From the NCBI GenBank assembly GCA_027704905.1, contig CM051007.1, forward strand, positions 21,156,559-21,220,558: DNA of 64,000 nt, read 5' to 3'. Source of the DNA: Muraenolepis orangiensis. Its lineage: Eukaryota; Chordata; Actinopteri; Gadiformes; Muraenolepididae. Both the position numbers and the translations under genes were made by a program. Positions 37,860 to 50,782 of the stretch are shown one piece after another (positions within the stretch are counted from its first letter, which is position 1; every line of letters begins with the position of its first letter). The notes under the pieces are model-generated. The model was not told the origin of the DNA and did no database searches. It saw only the letters and a program-made list of their open reading frames with translations.

Positions 37860-39350
37860 TATGTATGTATTATGTATTATGCATTCTCCCAGACGAGGGA
37901 GTCACAAAGTGTGCTGTACAGAAGCAGCAGGTTAAAAGTAAGTTAGATGCACAGAACAGAACAGGTGGCCACAACAATACACCACAGTAAAAGACGTGGT
38001 ACACACACAAGAAAAAAAAAAGCACAAAAGAAGACACTGTAAAAGCGGAGAGATACCCAAACGCCTGTCAACATAACATAAGACGCAGCCATTGTATTGT
38101 GTGGGAGAGTAGCCAGGGTCGGGGACGGGGGATGGAGCATTAGGGGCAGCGATTCAAGCTGTAAAATCTACAGCTCTCTCTCTCTCTTCTCGCCACCGTA
38201 CAAAGCGCTGTGCATTTTCACGGCTGGGACACACCCACGCAACACACACACGCGGTCGCACACACCTCGCCCTCGTTCGGCAGCGGGAATACTGGGTCCC
38301 CGCTGTCCGCAAGTTGGCAGGCGATGGGAAAGTAGAGCATAGAGATGTATAATATGTGTGCATGAATGCATAATATAGGGCATTTACGTCCACACAATGG
38401 CAATTCACCAGGGCGGTGTGTTGTTGTCCGCAAGCTGGTGCGACAAGTTTGTTCTTGTGGAGTATCAGGATTTTTCCCTCCGCAATACTTGTAGTATAGT
38501 CAGGGCGGACTAAAAATATTTTGAAAAACACATTTAAGCCAGAAACGTCAACGGCATCTTATTAATGGTACCGTCCTACAGAGGGCACTGTAGTGTATTC
38601 ACTCATGGTTCATTCCGTCAACTATGTGTGTGTAAGGGTGTCCACTAGAATGAACCACAACATAACCATACATACAATATCGGAATAGGTTTGCAATACC
38701 CTTAGGTGCCATCAAACAACCACATTAACTGTATATATATACACAACGATATTCACAATTATTCATGGCAATAGAGAATGGCTGCAGTCTGGTGAGAAGG
38801 TAAATGAATAAAAACGTCACGCAATTGATTTCCAAATATTAAGACCAATGTTTCAATGGTGTGCCCACAGCACAGCGCGTTCACTGGCATGTTGAACATT
38901 TCAACCAATAACCACATATTAAACAATACAATTAAGGATCACAGCCGTCACGTTAAAAGCGTATTAATTTAGCACGTCTCTCTGTGTGATATATTCGCGC
39001 GACACGTTTCAGTGTGCCGGCAGTGAAAGAACTGCCAGACACGCAAAAATGTCAACCTGCTGTTGATGTCATGTTGGAAGCAAAAAAATAGGTAAATAAA
39101 AAACAGAGACATATGCCAGAGAGTACCGCCATCCTCAACGATTGCAGTTTGACCTGGATTTAGTCGAGCGAGACGGTGTACACTGTTGGCATAACAAACA
39201 CCCTTTCCGACTCTCAGCGAGACCATCCATAGGAAGAGGTTCTCTGCTAGGCCAGGATCACGTGGCTGTCGCCTACCCTAGCTGACCCAAACAAAGTGCA
39301 CCAGAGGACCCATGAAGGCTTTTTAATATCCCTCTCTCGCCACATCTAGT
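37860..39350. other. No gene seen
   Basis: No recognised repeat. A CpG-containing patch at 38,215-38,335 has no identifiable exon. Confidence 0.5.
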
Positions 39351-39352
39351 TC

Positions 39353-39557
39353 TCTCTCTCTCTCTCTCTCTCTCTGCCCCTCAACCTCGCTCTACCTCTC
39401 TCTCTCTCTCTCTCTCTATCTACCTCTACCATACAAAATTGGTTCTCTTTACATTAATAATTCAACCCTGTCCCAACTTGAAAGTGTTTCCCTAACTAGT
39501 TTACTTAAAGCTGGAGAAAAAATAAAAATAAATCCAGCCAGCCAGCCAGCCAGCCAG
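39353..39557. repeat. (CT)n tracts and (CAGC)n tract
   Basis: CT-rich blocks at 39,353-39,420 and CAGCCAGCCAGCCAGC at 39,535-39,557. Confidence 0.95.
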
Positions 39558-40156
39558 TCAGTCGGTGTTCCTGAAGTACCTTGCATCAGAAATACATATC
39601 TTGCACAAAAGGCAAAGGCTTACCCAAAAGACGAGACGGACAAAAGGAGAATTAGAATTCTGTTTTCATAGAATGATTACGTTAAAACTAAACTGTTTCT
39701 TTAGTAACAAGACGCATCAGGGAATCCATTCAGGGATCTGTAGCATGCGTGGGGTACACACCAAGTTCCAAAATTGCATCCTAAAATTAGATTAGCCGTC
39801 TAACATAACCAAATTCCTGAAAATGCCAGGTGTCGTCAACAGCAACAATAGAATCTGGAGAGATGCACTAGCATCATTGTTGGGAAATCGGAGACAGAAA
39901 ATACATCGCTCAACGGTGGTGTGGACGTCCAGTGGATGTCCAGTCATCTATGAATTTTGTTTGCAAGCACCCGGTGGGGTTTGTACACAGTTGACAATAA
40001 TGTTAAACGTAAACCGGGCCACCTGGCAATCAGCATTGGACAGTGATGGGCTGGGAGAAAAGTTTTACGCTAAGATTTGTCAGTTGACTTGCCGGCTTGA
40101 GACTACTGGAGACGTTAGAATTAGAATTAAAAAAAATTCAAGACCTTTCAACTCAC

Positions 40157-40287
40157 CAACATCGAGATATTGTAATCCACAGTATTAAGTCGGTGTTGAA
40201 GCGACAGACACGCTGAGACCACATCGCAGGAGACCATGAAGACGATACAGAGAAAGGCAGCAAAGATCAGCCCCCCGTATAGGTTTG
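40157..40287 (-). CDS. Candidate internal exon encoding a transmembrane segment
   Basis: On the minus strand a 131-nt open segment is bounded by an acceptor-like TTATCAG and a strong donor TTG/GTGAGT. Read as two phase bases plus 43 codons it begins NLYGGLIFAAFLCIVFMVS, continues CDVVSACLSLQHRL and ends DYNISML. The first 20 or so residues form a clear hydrophobic helix, followed by a polar stretch with arginine, as in a membrane protein. Third positions favour C and G, unlike the AT-rich surroundings. The frame meets a stop right after the donor, which supports splicing there. I do not recognise the family and cannot place neighbouring exons. A chance open frame remains possible. Confidence 0.4.
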
Positions 40288-40299
40288 CTGATAAGCGTA

Positions 40300-41200
40300 A
40301 GCTATCTCGATTCTCTGAATCTGCTCAAAGTAAGCGCTAAAAAGAATATATATGTGCAGAAATATATGTATGAATGTAATAACATACAGAAGTCAAAACC
40401 TCTTAAACTGTAGGAAAGACATTTTACAGGCTATTATTCAACATGCGTGTGATGTAGCATACACTGCAAATGAAGTAAGATAGTTATGACTAAAAAAATA
40501 AAAATAAAGTCATCCAGTCTAATGCGGTCCGTCAGTCAAATACAAAGAAAAATAAAAGTGGACTAGAAAAGATTACATTTCATATGCCTTACATATAGTT
40601 TTAGATTGATTTGTAATGTATCCATTAGCTAATCCAATCATCATTTTAGTATTTCCTGGCTGTACACACAGACAGGGCAAGCACATTAAAAACCTTTGGA
40701 TCCCTGTAACTTTGGACTGGCTTTTGGCCATTACTTATTGGATTTTAAAGACTAAATAAGGTCAACAAATAGATTAAATCAACAATAACTCTTAGCTGCA
40801 GCCCCACATCATTTTACATATTGACTATGCTGAAGCCATACAACTCAAATGGTCTTGAGTTGTATCTAGTACATGGCGTTCCAGGCTAATTGGGTCTTGC
40901 AGCTGGTTTTGGTCATGTGCCGCTGATATCTTTGCACTATGGCCTATGGAATATGTTAACCGCTAACCTCCCCCCTACAATAAATCGCTGATATATAAGT
41001 GTAAAGGTGCAAGTGGTGACCTGGCTTTTCTGCTGGGAGCAAAATGTTCCCCTGAAACAACCCCGGAGTAAATAGTTTGTTTTCAGAATAGACCAAACCA
41101 ACCGTCTTTGAGTGACACATGTTCCTCATGCATCATGCATCTCCATCCCATCGTCACGGTGTAATATTTCAAACTAAATGTCCACGGCCTTTAAACTCAT
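40300..41200. other. No gene seen
   Basis: AT-rich, no recognised repeat; would be intron if the adjacent exon candidate is real. Confidence 0.5.
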
Positions 41201-41206
41201 GTTCAG

Positions 41207-41405
41207 GGGCGGCAGGATAGCTCCGTCTGTTTGGGACGTGGCTTGGGAACCGGAGGGTCGCTGCTTCACTGCTGAGGTGCCCTTGAGCAAGGCACCCTAA
41301 GACCCCGACACTGCTCCCCGGGCAGCTGTATACAAAAATAACTGCTCACTGCTCCAAATACTAGGATGGGTTAAATGCAGAGAAACTCATTTTACTCCGT
41401 CTTTA
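41207..41405 (+). mobile_element. tRNA-derived SINE family A, copy 5
   Basis: GGGGCGGCAGGATAGCTCCG head, CTTGGGAACCGGAGGGTCGC, GTGCCCTTGAGCAAGGCACC, and GGTTAAATGCAGAGAAACTC. Confidence 0.85.
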
Positions 41406-41659
41406 CAATAACTTACCAATAATTTACCAATAATGTTGAGAAGTGACGGGAAGTGACGTGATCTTGAAAAAAAAAAAAACATACGCAAAACTGGAACCTC
41501 AACTGATGCCCCAGTGGCTGGGGGACTGGATTGGTTGCTAAAACCGCCAGTGCAGTACAGTGAGCAAACGCTGGTGTGGTACTCGGTCATCTGGGCTGCA
41601 GCTTTGTGCTCCTTCCAGCACACTTCTCATGGGTATGCTTCCCAGTGGGCACTGAGCAC

Positions 41660-41674
41660 CCCCCCCCCCCCCCA
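41660..41674. repeat. Poly-C run
   Basis: Run of about 15 C. Confidence 0.9.
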
Positions 41675-41824
41675 ACCCCCCTAATCACTGACGTTCGTCC
41701 CACGATTACCAGCAAGCCCCGGTGTATACAAACAGACTGGGGTTCGTCGGATATACCGGATATTCGATATATAACGGCCAGATATTGGCATTTCGTGATT
41801 ATCGGATATCCTCCATCCTGTGAA

Positions 41825-41950
41825 CGACATCCACCTCTGATATCAAAGATACTGTGTGTCCCCTATGACTATATGAAGTCAACAGAACGCCATCCACCTC
41901 GGATATTAAAGACAAAGTGCGTCCCCCATGTCTATATGAAGTCAACTGTG
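41825..41950. repeat. 63-bp tandem duplication
   Basis: CATCCACCTCTGATATCAAA at 41,828 and CATCCACCTCGGATATTAAA at 41,891, each continuing to CTATATGAAGTCAAC. Confidence 0.85.
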
Positions 41951-43089
41951 ATGCTCAGCACCACTGCTGGAATGTGATCGTCTCTCCTGACTTTTCTTTC
42001 CTCCTCGCTTGTTTGGAGCAGCTCGTCGTTTTTAGAGTTGTAAAAACGTTTCTTGTTTTAACAAGATCATTTCACACCCACACTGCCAAATAAACATGCC
42101 ATAAGCCACGAAAAAAAGTGTTTTTTATATTTCTGTAGTTAGGTTAACAATCAACATAAGGCGGCTCGGAATTTAGGCTGGAGGGAAAACTTACACAACA
42201 GGTACATGAACTTACACAACAGTATGTACCTTGGACACGGTATTCTTTATTAGTTACACATCATCTACAGATGATGCAATTTTCACACACACATTTCAAA
42301 AATCGTTGTCTGCATTAAGTCACTTGGACCCAGAATGATGTGAAAACGGGGTCCAGGTTGAAAAGTCCTGAAGTTATCCTTTAAGCAATCGGTGACTGAG
42401 TAACTTTATTTAATTCCAATCATCAGCACGGCATTCAACTCAACTCACAGAACTTTTGTCTACAGCTTCTTAAAATTCATCCATGTTCTGTCTAGGCTAC
42501 GTACATACATACCCTGAAATCCCCTCCCATGCTAAATACAATAAACGCTGTCAAAATAAAAGTCCCACAGCCCCAAATATGAAGTTATAAATGGGTTATT
42601 TTAAAATAATAAATAGCGGTATGTATCTTTTTTTCCTTTATTTGGCATAATTAGTTTTACATTTAGCAATATGAAATATCGCCAGCCTAAATAAATACAA
42701 TATGGCAATCTGTCCCAAAAAAAGCACATTGGGCGTTCCCTAAAAACAGACTTCAAAAATACTTCCACAGATCCAAAAACATAGACAAGAACAAACATGT
42801 CTACAGTCAAAATATGCCATTGAAGTTATGAAGAAGCACTCAAAATGGGATAGTGGAGTACAAACCCAATTGCAGTGCTTTGCTAATGACAAAACGTTGG
42901 ATCACACAACATTTTTTATAAAAAAACGGTTCTTCTCTCCTGCAAATGATGCCATGCTAAAATCCTTAATCTGCTTTGTCCTAGCACACTCCAAAGAACT
43001 CTCATTGAACTCTGGTGAACCGATAACAAGCACAAAGCTCTCACAATTACAGGGATGCACCATTGTATCAAAATGCGTATTATCGTTAA

Positions 43090-43640
43090 TGGCCCTGTCA
43101 CACCTTGACGATTTAGCCAGCGTATGGCAACGTAGAAAAAAATATCTCCAAAAACGCTGGCATACGCTGAAATAGCAATGTTTTTTTTTATTGTTTTTTT
43201 TATACATAATGTATACATAACGTATTAGTAACTTATATAGAACGTTTGGATAACTTATAGAACTTATACCAACGAATGCTTAGCGTGTTGCCAGCGTTCA
43301 CAACTTATGCCCAATGATAGCCTAACTTAGCGTAGCATAGCATAGCGCGCGGCAGCGTATCGCCGACAATCACGTGTCGTAGCCTATAAAAAGGCTGCCG
43401 CTCAACGATTCAAATCATAACCCCCCAGACATCGTGTGTGAACGTGTGTCAACGATCGCATAACTTACCTACAACTTATTTCCCGCGTATGAGCCATACG
43501 CTGGCATACCTCACCGTACTACGACGTATACCAGCGTGCTCTTAACTTATACAAAACTTACCCATGACTTATTCAGCGTTTTAGAGAAATTTGGATACGT
43601 CGGCATACGCTGGCTAAATCGTCAAGGTGTGACAGGGCCA
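43090..43640. mobile_element. TTAA-target MITE, 551 bp, 37-bp perfect inverted ends
   Basis: The left end starts TGGCCCTGTCACACCTTGAC and continues to GCCAGCGTATG at 43,126. The right end is the exact reverse complement over 37 bp, and similarity continues more weakly inward. TTAA lies at 43,086-43,089 and 43,641-43,644, as in piggyBac-type insertion. A TA duplication with one extra base in each end fits equally well and would suggest Tc1/mariner. There is no transposase, so the element is non-autonomous. The interior repeats AACTTA(T/C) about nine times and TACGCTGG several times. Confidence 0.88.
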
Positions 43641-43957
43641 TTAATTAAATGAAACAGTGCTGCGTCAGTGTTAGTCTGAATCTCCCTCTCTTTGAGGGAA
43701 TGGGTGCCAGAAGGGCCTGACCTTATCCTCTACAAAGAACAAAAAAAGATCCATTCTATAGAAGCTCCTTCCTACAGGGATCAATCACTTGATAACTCCA
43801 ATCCCTGCAAATCAAATTCACTCAACAGGGCGTTTTCTGAAAGCTTCACTTTTTGAAAAGGACATGACCAGGATTTCCCATCGAAAGCCTCTGAACAAAG
43901 GTGACCTGCTGTGAGGTCACATCTCATGTGTACGTGCAAGAGATTGTACTTGTGTGT

Positions 43958-43960
<3 letters not shown>

Positions 43961-44019
<59 letters not shown>
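43961..44019. repeat. (GT)n microsatellite
   Basis: Pure GT tract of about 59 bp. Confidence 0.97.
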
Positions 44020-44020
<1 letters not shown>

Positions 44021-44029
44021 CACTCTACC

Positions 44030-45780
44030 ATCGCCGTCATGTTGAACCCAGCAAACTGACACCAACAATGTCGAAGCACGGGAACATACCAATCTTTAAA
44101 CATACAATTTATGAACCCCTAATAACCTTGAAATGGTAAAAATTAGAAAATGTAGGTATAGTATTTTTTATGTACAGTATTTATGCCCCAAAAATGTATT
44201 TGTGCTGACTTCTGGTATCCGGCTGTGTTGTATGTGACTTTTTGAGTATTTTGTCCAACTCCATTGCTCTGTATAACTGTAATAATAGTAACTCATAGCA
44301 CGTCATAGGGATTAAAAGCCAGCCTTGGCTTTTGGACGTATTCAAATATCAAGGGAAAGCTGTGCAACCTTCAGTTTTATGGCGCCTCAAGAAAGACTTG
44401 CCATCTGACCTCCATTGAATAAAAGGCCTCCATACTTTTTGGGTTTTGAGTGACCAGTACGATACTAAACCCACATCCTAAGACACTTCTCTATTGGCTC
44501 ACAGCCATTGACTCACAAATAATGGCTGACACCACCACCCCAGTGCTACGGGATACATTTCCGTTCTCCACCAATCATCTGGACCCCAGATACACAGACG
44601 GCACTTCAGCACCTCTCTGACCCGCAGTAACGCAGGATTCCCTTTATTGCATCACCGTGAACATGGACGCCTCGTCCATCAGGAGCCCGGCAAATAAAAT
44701 AATGAATAAATGTCCTGCTTAGGATTGCCTTTTTTTTTTTTTTTTTTTTTTTGGGGGGGGAAAGGATGTGTTAACAATGCCGTTGTATACACACACACCG
44801 TGTGCAATGCGTGGGCCGAATGACAAACAAGTGTGCTTGTTCCAACTCATGGGACACTCAGAAAAGCCATGGGGATTAAGACTCTATAGGAGCCACACCG
44901 CCAAACAAACACAGGCCAGCACACTGGAACGGAGCCCAAACATGCAGATCAGATCTAGCATTCATAATTTCAGCCCTTCCAGCTTTTCCCCCTTTCATCC
45001 ATAATGGTTCACTTCCTCTCGGCTACAAGGAAACCGCTGGCTAGCCAGCAGTTGGCTCCAGGACAACGTGTGCATAAAAGGAGGATGACTGTAGGCAAAA
45101 CAACTGGGAAGAAGGCGGCAGCAGCTGGGCTCTTCATGGAGTGGAACTACACAGAGACCTCGTTAGCCCCATTGTCCTCATCGTTGATCAGCCTGGAGGG
45201 AAGTTCGATAGTCTAAACCTAAAAACACACAACGCGTGTTTGAAATGTGCGTATATTAGACACTATAGAAAATCGAAATGAACAGAGGAGGCGCCGAGCA
45301 CCAAGAACAGCAAGGATAGGATTTTAAAAATGAGCCCAGCGTGGTAGAGAGACACACAGGCCCAGGCTCTGGCTGTGCACACCTGCTCAACTGACCACCG
45401 GGTTGGTTGACCCAGTGGTTGCATGCGAGGGAAATGGAGCTGGCAACCCAAACAATGGACAATCAATTTCAATCATTGAAACTGCCTTTTTACTGTTTAG
45501 CCAATGTAAGCAGTTGTTTCTGACAGCTGCAGCCGTAGACCGCTACGCCAACCCTAATAAACCCCATGCATATCGGGTTGGCCAATCACGCTATGACTTT
45601 GGTCTCACGGTCAGTAATAGTCTCCACTACTAAGCATGTCATTTTGCTAAAAGCTTTGCCAAAAACACAATCTACAAAATTGCTATACCTTTCCTGATAT
45701 TAAATTCAGCTTGAAATCTTCATATTAAAAAAGGGAGCCGAGTACGATTTGAAAGTTGTAAACGGAAAAAGCCGAAAAGG
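44030..45780. other. No gene seen; poly-T/G run
   Basis: A T run of about 23 followed by eight G at 44,730-44,760. Open frames of up to 78 codons show no recognised family. Confidence 0.5.
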
Positions 45781-45804
45781 AGTGGAGGTAAATAAACAAC
45801 CCCA

Positions 45805-45910
45805 AAACACTGTGTGCAAATATGATTGACAAGCCAGATGGATTCCCTTAATCAATCAGGGAAGAGATGCTCTGATTGGTCAGAAATAACCTGGGGGTAG
45901 TCTAAATTCT
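45805..45910 (-). repeat. Dispersed repeat, copy 2 (shared with 6255-6365)
   Basis: GCCAGATGGATTCCCTTAAT and CTGATTGGTCAGAAATAACC are the reverse complement of blocks at 6255-6365. Confidence 0.6.
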
Positions 45911-46019
45911 ACTTCTTCTTGGGATAGCAGACCAGCAGTGCCATAACAGATTTAGCTGATATCATAGCTTATATATCTTAGCACCCTTAAATAATTATTT
46001 CATGTTTTAAAGTTGTTAA

Positions 46020-46268
46020 AAGGGCCTCTATTATACCACCAGGTGTAATAGACGCCATTACAAGCCGTTTGTATGAAATTTGAATTGGGAGTGTCCAACC
46101 AGATGTACAATGACTAGATCAGTCTACCAGCCTACACAGTGGACCGGTAGGCTTACGCATCCATCAACTAGGTCCAAACCCCCACTGTATTATGTTACTA
46201 TGTGAATGGCACAACATTTTGAAATGGCCTGTAATGGATAAAGACACCTTGTGTTAAAACAGGGATTC
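46020..46268. mobile_element. TTAA-target MITE family 2, copy A
   Basis: Left end AAGGGCCTCTATTATACCAC then CAGGTGT; right end complement GAATCCCTGTTTTAACACAA then GGTGT (about 17 of 25 match). TTAA at 46,016-46,019 and 46,269-46,272. The interior block CCAGATGTACAATGACTAGA is shared with copy B. Confidence 0.65.
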
Positions 46269-47389
46269 TTTAAGCCCTACTGTAGTTGTTTAGCAACATT
46301 TTTCAACCACGCAGGCGAAAGCCAGTCAAGCCAGGGCTCAAGAAGAATGTGACCATATTGGTTGCATGTGTGTGGGGTGAAACCAATGTCACACATCACA
46401 ACTCTGGGGAACAAATGTGTACTTGAAACCCAATTTGGAAGGTCTATGGCAACCATTAGGAATGGATTTCAAGAAATTAAACTTTCAACATTTGTAACAG
46501 CCGTTTAAAAGAGAATATGAAATCCCATGATTCCTAGAGTTGAATCTATGAAATAGAGACTCACTATTCTCTAATAATAAATGATATAGCGTTTTAACTG
46601 GGAAACGTATAGGGCAACCTTTCAAACTGAAAGTCAAATGCATCACTTTCAAATTGTGTTGTTCATGTAATGCCACATGCTTTGATGAAATACAAAAACA
46701 TAAAAACATTAAAAATTGCGTATGACCACAGGAATTTGATTGTGACTTATACAAATATGAACTAAAAAGTGCCATGTGTGCATAACCAATGTCTATTATG
46801 GATCAAAAACACAGCAGCAGCAGCGGGTGCCCGAAGTGACATCGCTAAATCGACATGATTGACTCGGATTAACTGACTAATAGGATTATTGTGATCAAGG
46901 AGATGAATGTAGATTAAGAAATGTACAATAGCTATGAAAAGGTACACTATCCAAACCCTAAGGACCGCTACACACTCGAAATACCCAAGAAAATACCCTT
47001 CTGAATGGAGACTGGTAAGGTAATCATTAAACAAGGCACACTCGTGATAACCATCTACGCAATTTGGTTCAACTGCATCATTCACAATAAAAGAACCACT
47101 GAGGACATAGTAAAAAGCGATATACCGAGTGGGCCTAATCCATAATACTTGCATCATGGACAATGACTTCATAACAGTTTTTGAAACCGTTTTTTAATTT
47201 TTTTTTATTTGCCACCCTGTATTAGTATCAAATAGATAGTTATACATATTTGACCGTCAACTAAACTATGTTTTCATAAGATTTGATGGTTTGGATTCCA
47301 AACACCCATTGCATACATCAATTGTCGTTAACAATGTTCCTGATAATCATTGTATTTACAACAAATACAGTTGTATTTTCTGTAAGTAC

Positions 47390-47710
47390 AGTACAGCGAA
47401 AAGAATATGGCATCTAACCAGATGGCAAACGTTGCAGTAAAGTGCATAGTAATGTATAATTGACAGTGGTTACATAAGATGTAAAGAAAGTCTACTAGGT
47501 ATAGAAACGGCATACAATAACTTATAGAGTATGTATAACATATGTGCAGAATTATAGGTATATATATATATATATATTCACACAGTGTAAGTATACAAGT
47601 ATTCAACAGGTATTGAGAAGGGGTATGCAATTATATCGACAGGATAAATATATATAAATGTATATACAGCAGGTAGTGAGCAGGGATATGCAGTTGTATA
47701 ACAGTTGAAG
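47390..47710. repeat. Degraded retroelement-UTR-like region with an imperfect 66-bp duplication
   Basis: Two related blocks, CAACAGGTATTGAGAAGGGG at 47,603 and CAGCAGGTAGTGAGCAGGGA at 47,667, each continue to TATGCA(A/G)TT and a TATATATA stretch. The pattern resembles LINE 3' UTR repeats of fish, but no ORF remains. Confidence 0.4.

Positions 47711-47712
<2 letters not shown>

Positions 47713-47779
<67 letters not shown>
47713..47779. repeat. (AT)n microsatellite
   Basis: Pure AT tract of about 66 bp, self-complementary; a shorter AT tract lies at 47,561-47,576. Confidence 0.97.
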
Positions 47780-47782
<3 letters not shown>

Positions 47783-47789
47783 GTAACAA

Positions 47790-50140
47790 TAAAAATGTAA
47801 AATTGTACATGGAATGTACAATTTTTCATTTTTTTGTGTGGAGTGAAATTAAGGTGACAGCTTTTCCAATAAATCATTGATGAATGTGAATTCTATCTTT
47901 GGCTCACCCAAATAAAGGCTAAACGAGAATAACAAGATAAAAGTATGTGAATACCTGATATTTATTAGACACAGACAACTTAGCAAACATTGCCTTCCGT
48001 TCCCCCCCAAGGCTAGTAAATATACATCTCTGACCTCAGAAAACCTCCTCAAAGGGAAATACTTGTAACAATATTCTGTTGCCAATGTCATTTGACAATG
48101 AAACTAAACACCAAAAAAGTAATTCAAAGTATAGTAGTAACCTTCATAACCAATCAAATCAAAACGGTTCCGTCACAATGTGCAGTTTTACATAATAATA
48201 AATTGTTATTAACAGACCGTACTTTGTTGTAGTTTTTTAACCACAGGACCAGAGGCGATCCTCTATTTTGGTTTCATTGAGTGGAATGCTACATCCTCTG
48301 GCACCATCGTTAAAACATGAGCCAGAGGCTGATCCCTGCTACGGCAATACAGCCAATTGTCTAGTGTGGAAAATTGATAGGGGCCCTGAGCAGTTGGCAA
48401 CACACTGTTATCTCCAAAGTCGTTTTTTTTGTGATTGTGATGTTTTTTAGTGGCCCGCCACCCTGTTACAGCTTTGCGAGCCTTGAATCTATGACCTGTC
48501 CAGCGCGGTGTCCTCACTCTGCTCCCTATAGATGGCGGCACCACCCTGCACAACTATGGACCTTCAAAAAGGCACAGCATGCAAAACCGATTGGCCATCA
48601 TCAACTGTCAATTACGTTGATGACATTGTCTTGCTAAACACAGCAGAGACAATACAAGCACATAACTCACAACATTGGTATTTAAGGAAAACTTGTTGGT
48701 ATGTGTCGCCCACACAAAACCTTTTAAATCAGCTATTCATATCCTTGAGATGATGCATCTTCTGTCCATTTTCTGAACATTTTAAAAATGTAAAGTGTTT
48801 CCTTTGGTATATTAATAATGCACTGAAGTGATTTTGAATGTGTCAAAGGTTTACCGTCCCTATACTATGACTCATGCTACCTCGGCTGGTATCCTGGGTA
48901 TTTGCAGGAAATTGCATCATCGTAATGCAACCCAGTACAACTGAACAAAATACAGTGTGGCAAGAGCGTTTTACATTAACCAGATAGCCAATATGTTGAA
49001 TGATCAGGGGGCAAATATAAAATTGCAGTTAGTGTAGGCCTATATTGGAGACACAGTTTGATGAATTAGCCTACTCTGCAATATTTAATCAGGGGATCTT
49101 GGAGTTAGTTCATAATTCCATATTTTTAATGAACTGCTAAATTCCACACGGGCATGTTTCATCTCATGAAACGAAAACTGTGAAAATGCCCTTACCTAAG
49201 AAGCAAGACTGGATATGTATTTCACAGTGTTGACTGAATGGGATATGTCACATGTATGGGTGGGACTGACAGTAGCCTCGTCTCTAAAGGCAGTGCAACA
49301 AGTTTCAACAAAGTCGTCAGTTGCCTCTCTTAGTTAGTAGGTCGTTGCATCGACATACAAACGCGTCGTTTGATAACGTCTGCGGTGTCCAATAAAGCGA
49401 CCTGAAAAGTGAGCGCATGTCGATGTCGGTCCGCACGGACAGGGACCCGGGGGGGGGGGGGGGGGCTCCCCCTGGTCCGTGTGTGTCCAACGGCCGGTCG
49501 GTCAACACGGACAAGGCTAATCGCAATGCTTGAGCCAACGATTACACTGTCGGCTTCGTAACTCGAGAGTGAATGCATTTTGCTGATAGCCTCGACGACC
49601 TGCCACTCGTTAAACAGTACAGCACATGTCGTAATCATGCATGAGGCGTAACGCCTTTGCACATGCACATTAAATGACTTCACATTCGAGTTCAAGTTGC
49701 AGTCGATATCTACAGTCAGGGTGATAACAATAAACTAAACACACATTAATAACTATATATGTTCTTAATATGCAAACGAGCCTTATTCCTGCGAGAGGTG
49801 TTATTCTTCGTGGCCGTGGTGTGTTTTAACCGTGCGCTTTAACCGAGTTGATATGATAAGGAAGGGACTGAACGCAGCCGTGCTGGTAATATGATCGTTC
49901 TAAATTAAACTTAATCAAACTGTCACATCAACCCCGACGGGTAAGCAGTCGAAAAATGCACCAAACCTCATCAGGCGTCCATTATTCTTGCACTATTTTG
50001 ACACACGGTGCGCCATGAAGCTATACGGCAACTTGGCCCAGTACACCCAACTCGCTATAAAGTATTCGTTAACGCACCCATGATCTCGCCTAATGCTAAG
50101 CGATGACAAGCTCCCCAAAGTAAATCGCAATATTTGTATA
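47790..50140. other. No gene supported; poly-G run near 49,450
   Basis: AT-rich to 49,260, then a CpG-containing stretch (49,300-49,680) with a G run at 49,450-49,465. No exon is identified. Confidence 0.45.
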
Positions 50141-50166
50141 CGGTGTTCATTTTCTTCTTTCTCTAG

Positions 50167-50456
50167 GGAGACCCCGGAACCGTAGGACTGGTGTGAAGAA
50201 GAAGGAGAACAACAACAAGAAGAAACAAAACAAGAGAGGAACATACCGCATATGCAATACGAAGCTGGTGGCCAAATATTCTTTGCAGTCACGCCGTCTT
50301 GTGGATGGTGATCGCCCGGGTGTCGTCGTCCGCCCTGCTACCTGGACAGGACCAAGCGCCGGCCAATGGCTCACTGCACGCCACTATAGCCGGGGGGTGA
50401 CCTGTGGCGTGGAGGACAGGGTCATGTTTAAACGCTGCGAGAGCTCCTTATCTTGA
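50167..50456 (+). CDS. Candidate terminal exon, basic C-terminus, unidentified
   Basis: A strong acceptor with a pyrimidine tract (TTTTCTTCTTTCTCTAG) precedes a 290-nt open segment that ends in TGA at 50,454-50,456. In the open frame it starts RPRNRRTGVKKKENNNKKKQ, a lysine- and asparagine-rich basic stretch. It continues with GTYRICNTKLVAKYSL and ends MFKRCESSLS. The GC-rich, CpG-containing sequence differs from the AT-rich flanks. No family is recognised, and no upstream donor of matching phase was found. The minus strand is also partly open (a hydrophobic run VPLLFCFFLLLFSFFF), so strand is uncertain. Confidence 0.3.
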
Positions 50457-50753
50457 ATGTGGAAACTTCAACATGGAGCCGAGCACAAAAAACAACAACA
50501 ACACCGAACGGACACATGCAGCTCTCAGAGTGATCGCTATGGGGAATCAGAGAGCCGATTCACTCGCAAACGTCAAATAAGCCTCGCCCTTCAAACTGTG
50601 GACGAGTTGTTGTTTTTATGTGCATCACTTGGGTGACATTCTTTTAGATTGTCTCACCATTTCTGAAAATGTTCGACAGGCATGCATTTTTTTTTTGGAA
50701 GGTTTTTTTTTGTTACTTTTGTACTTTTGACTGTTTAGCATTATCTTTTTTTA

Positions 50754-50782
50754 TTATTATTAATAATAATAATAATAATACA
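50754..50782. repeat. (ATT)n/(AAT)n palindromic microsatellite
   Basis: TTATTATTATTAATAATAAT reads as an inverted repeat of trinucleotides. Confidence 0.9.

Noticed and set aside
46762..47172. 136-codon minus-strand frame with hydrophobic segments
   Set aside because: AT-rich codons, no family resemblance, no flanking splice sites of note.
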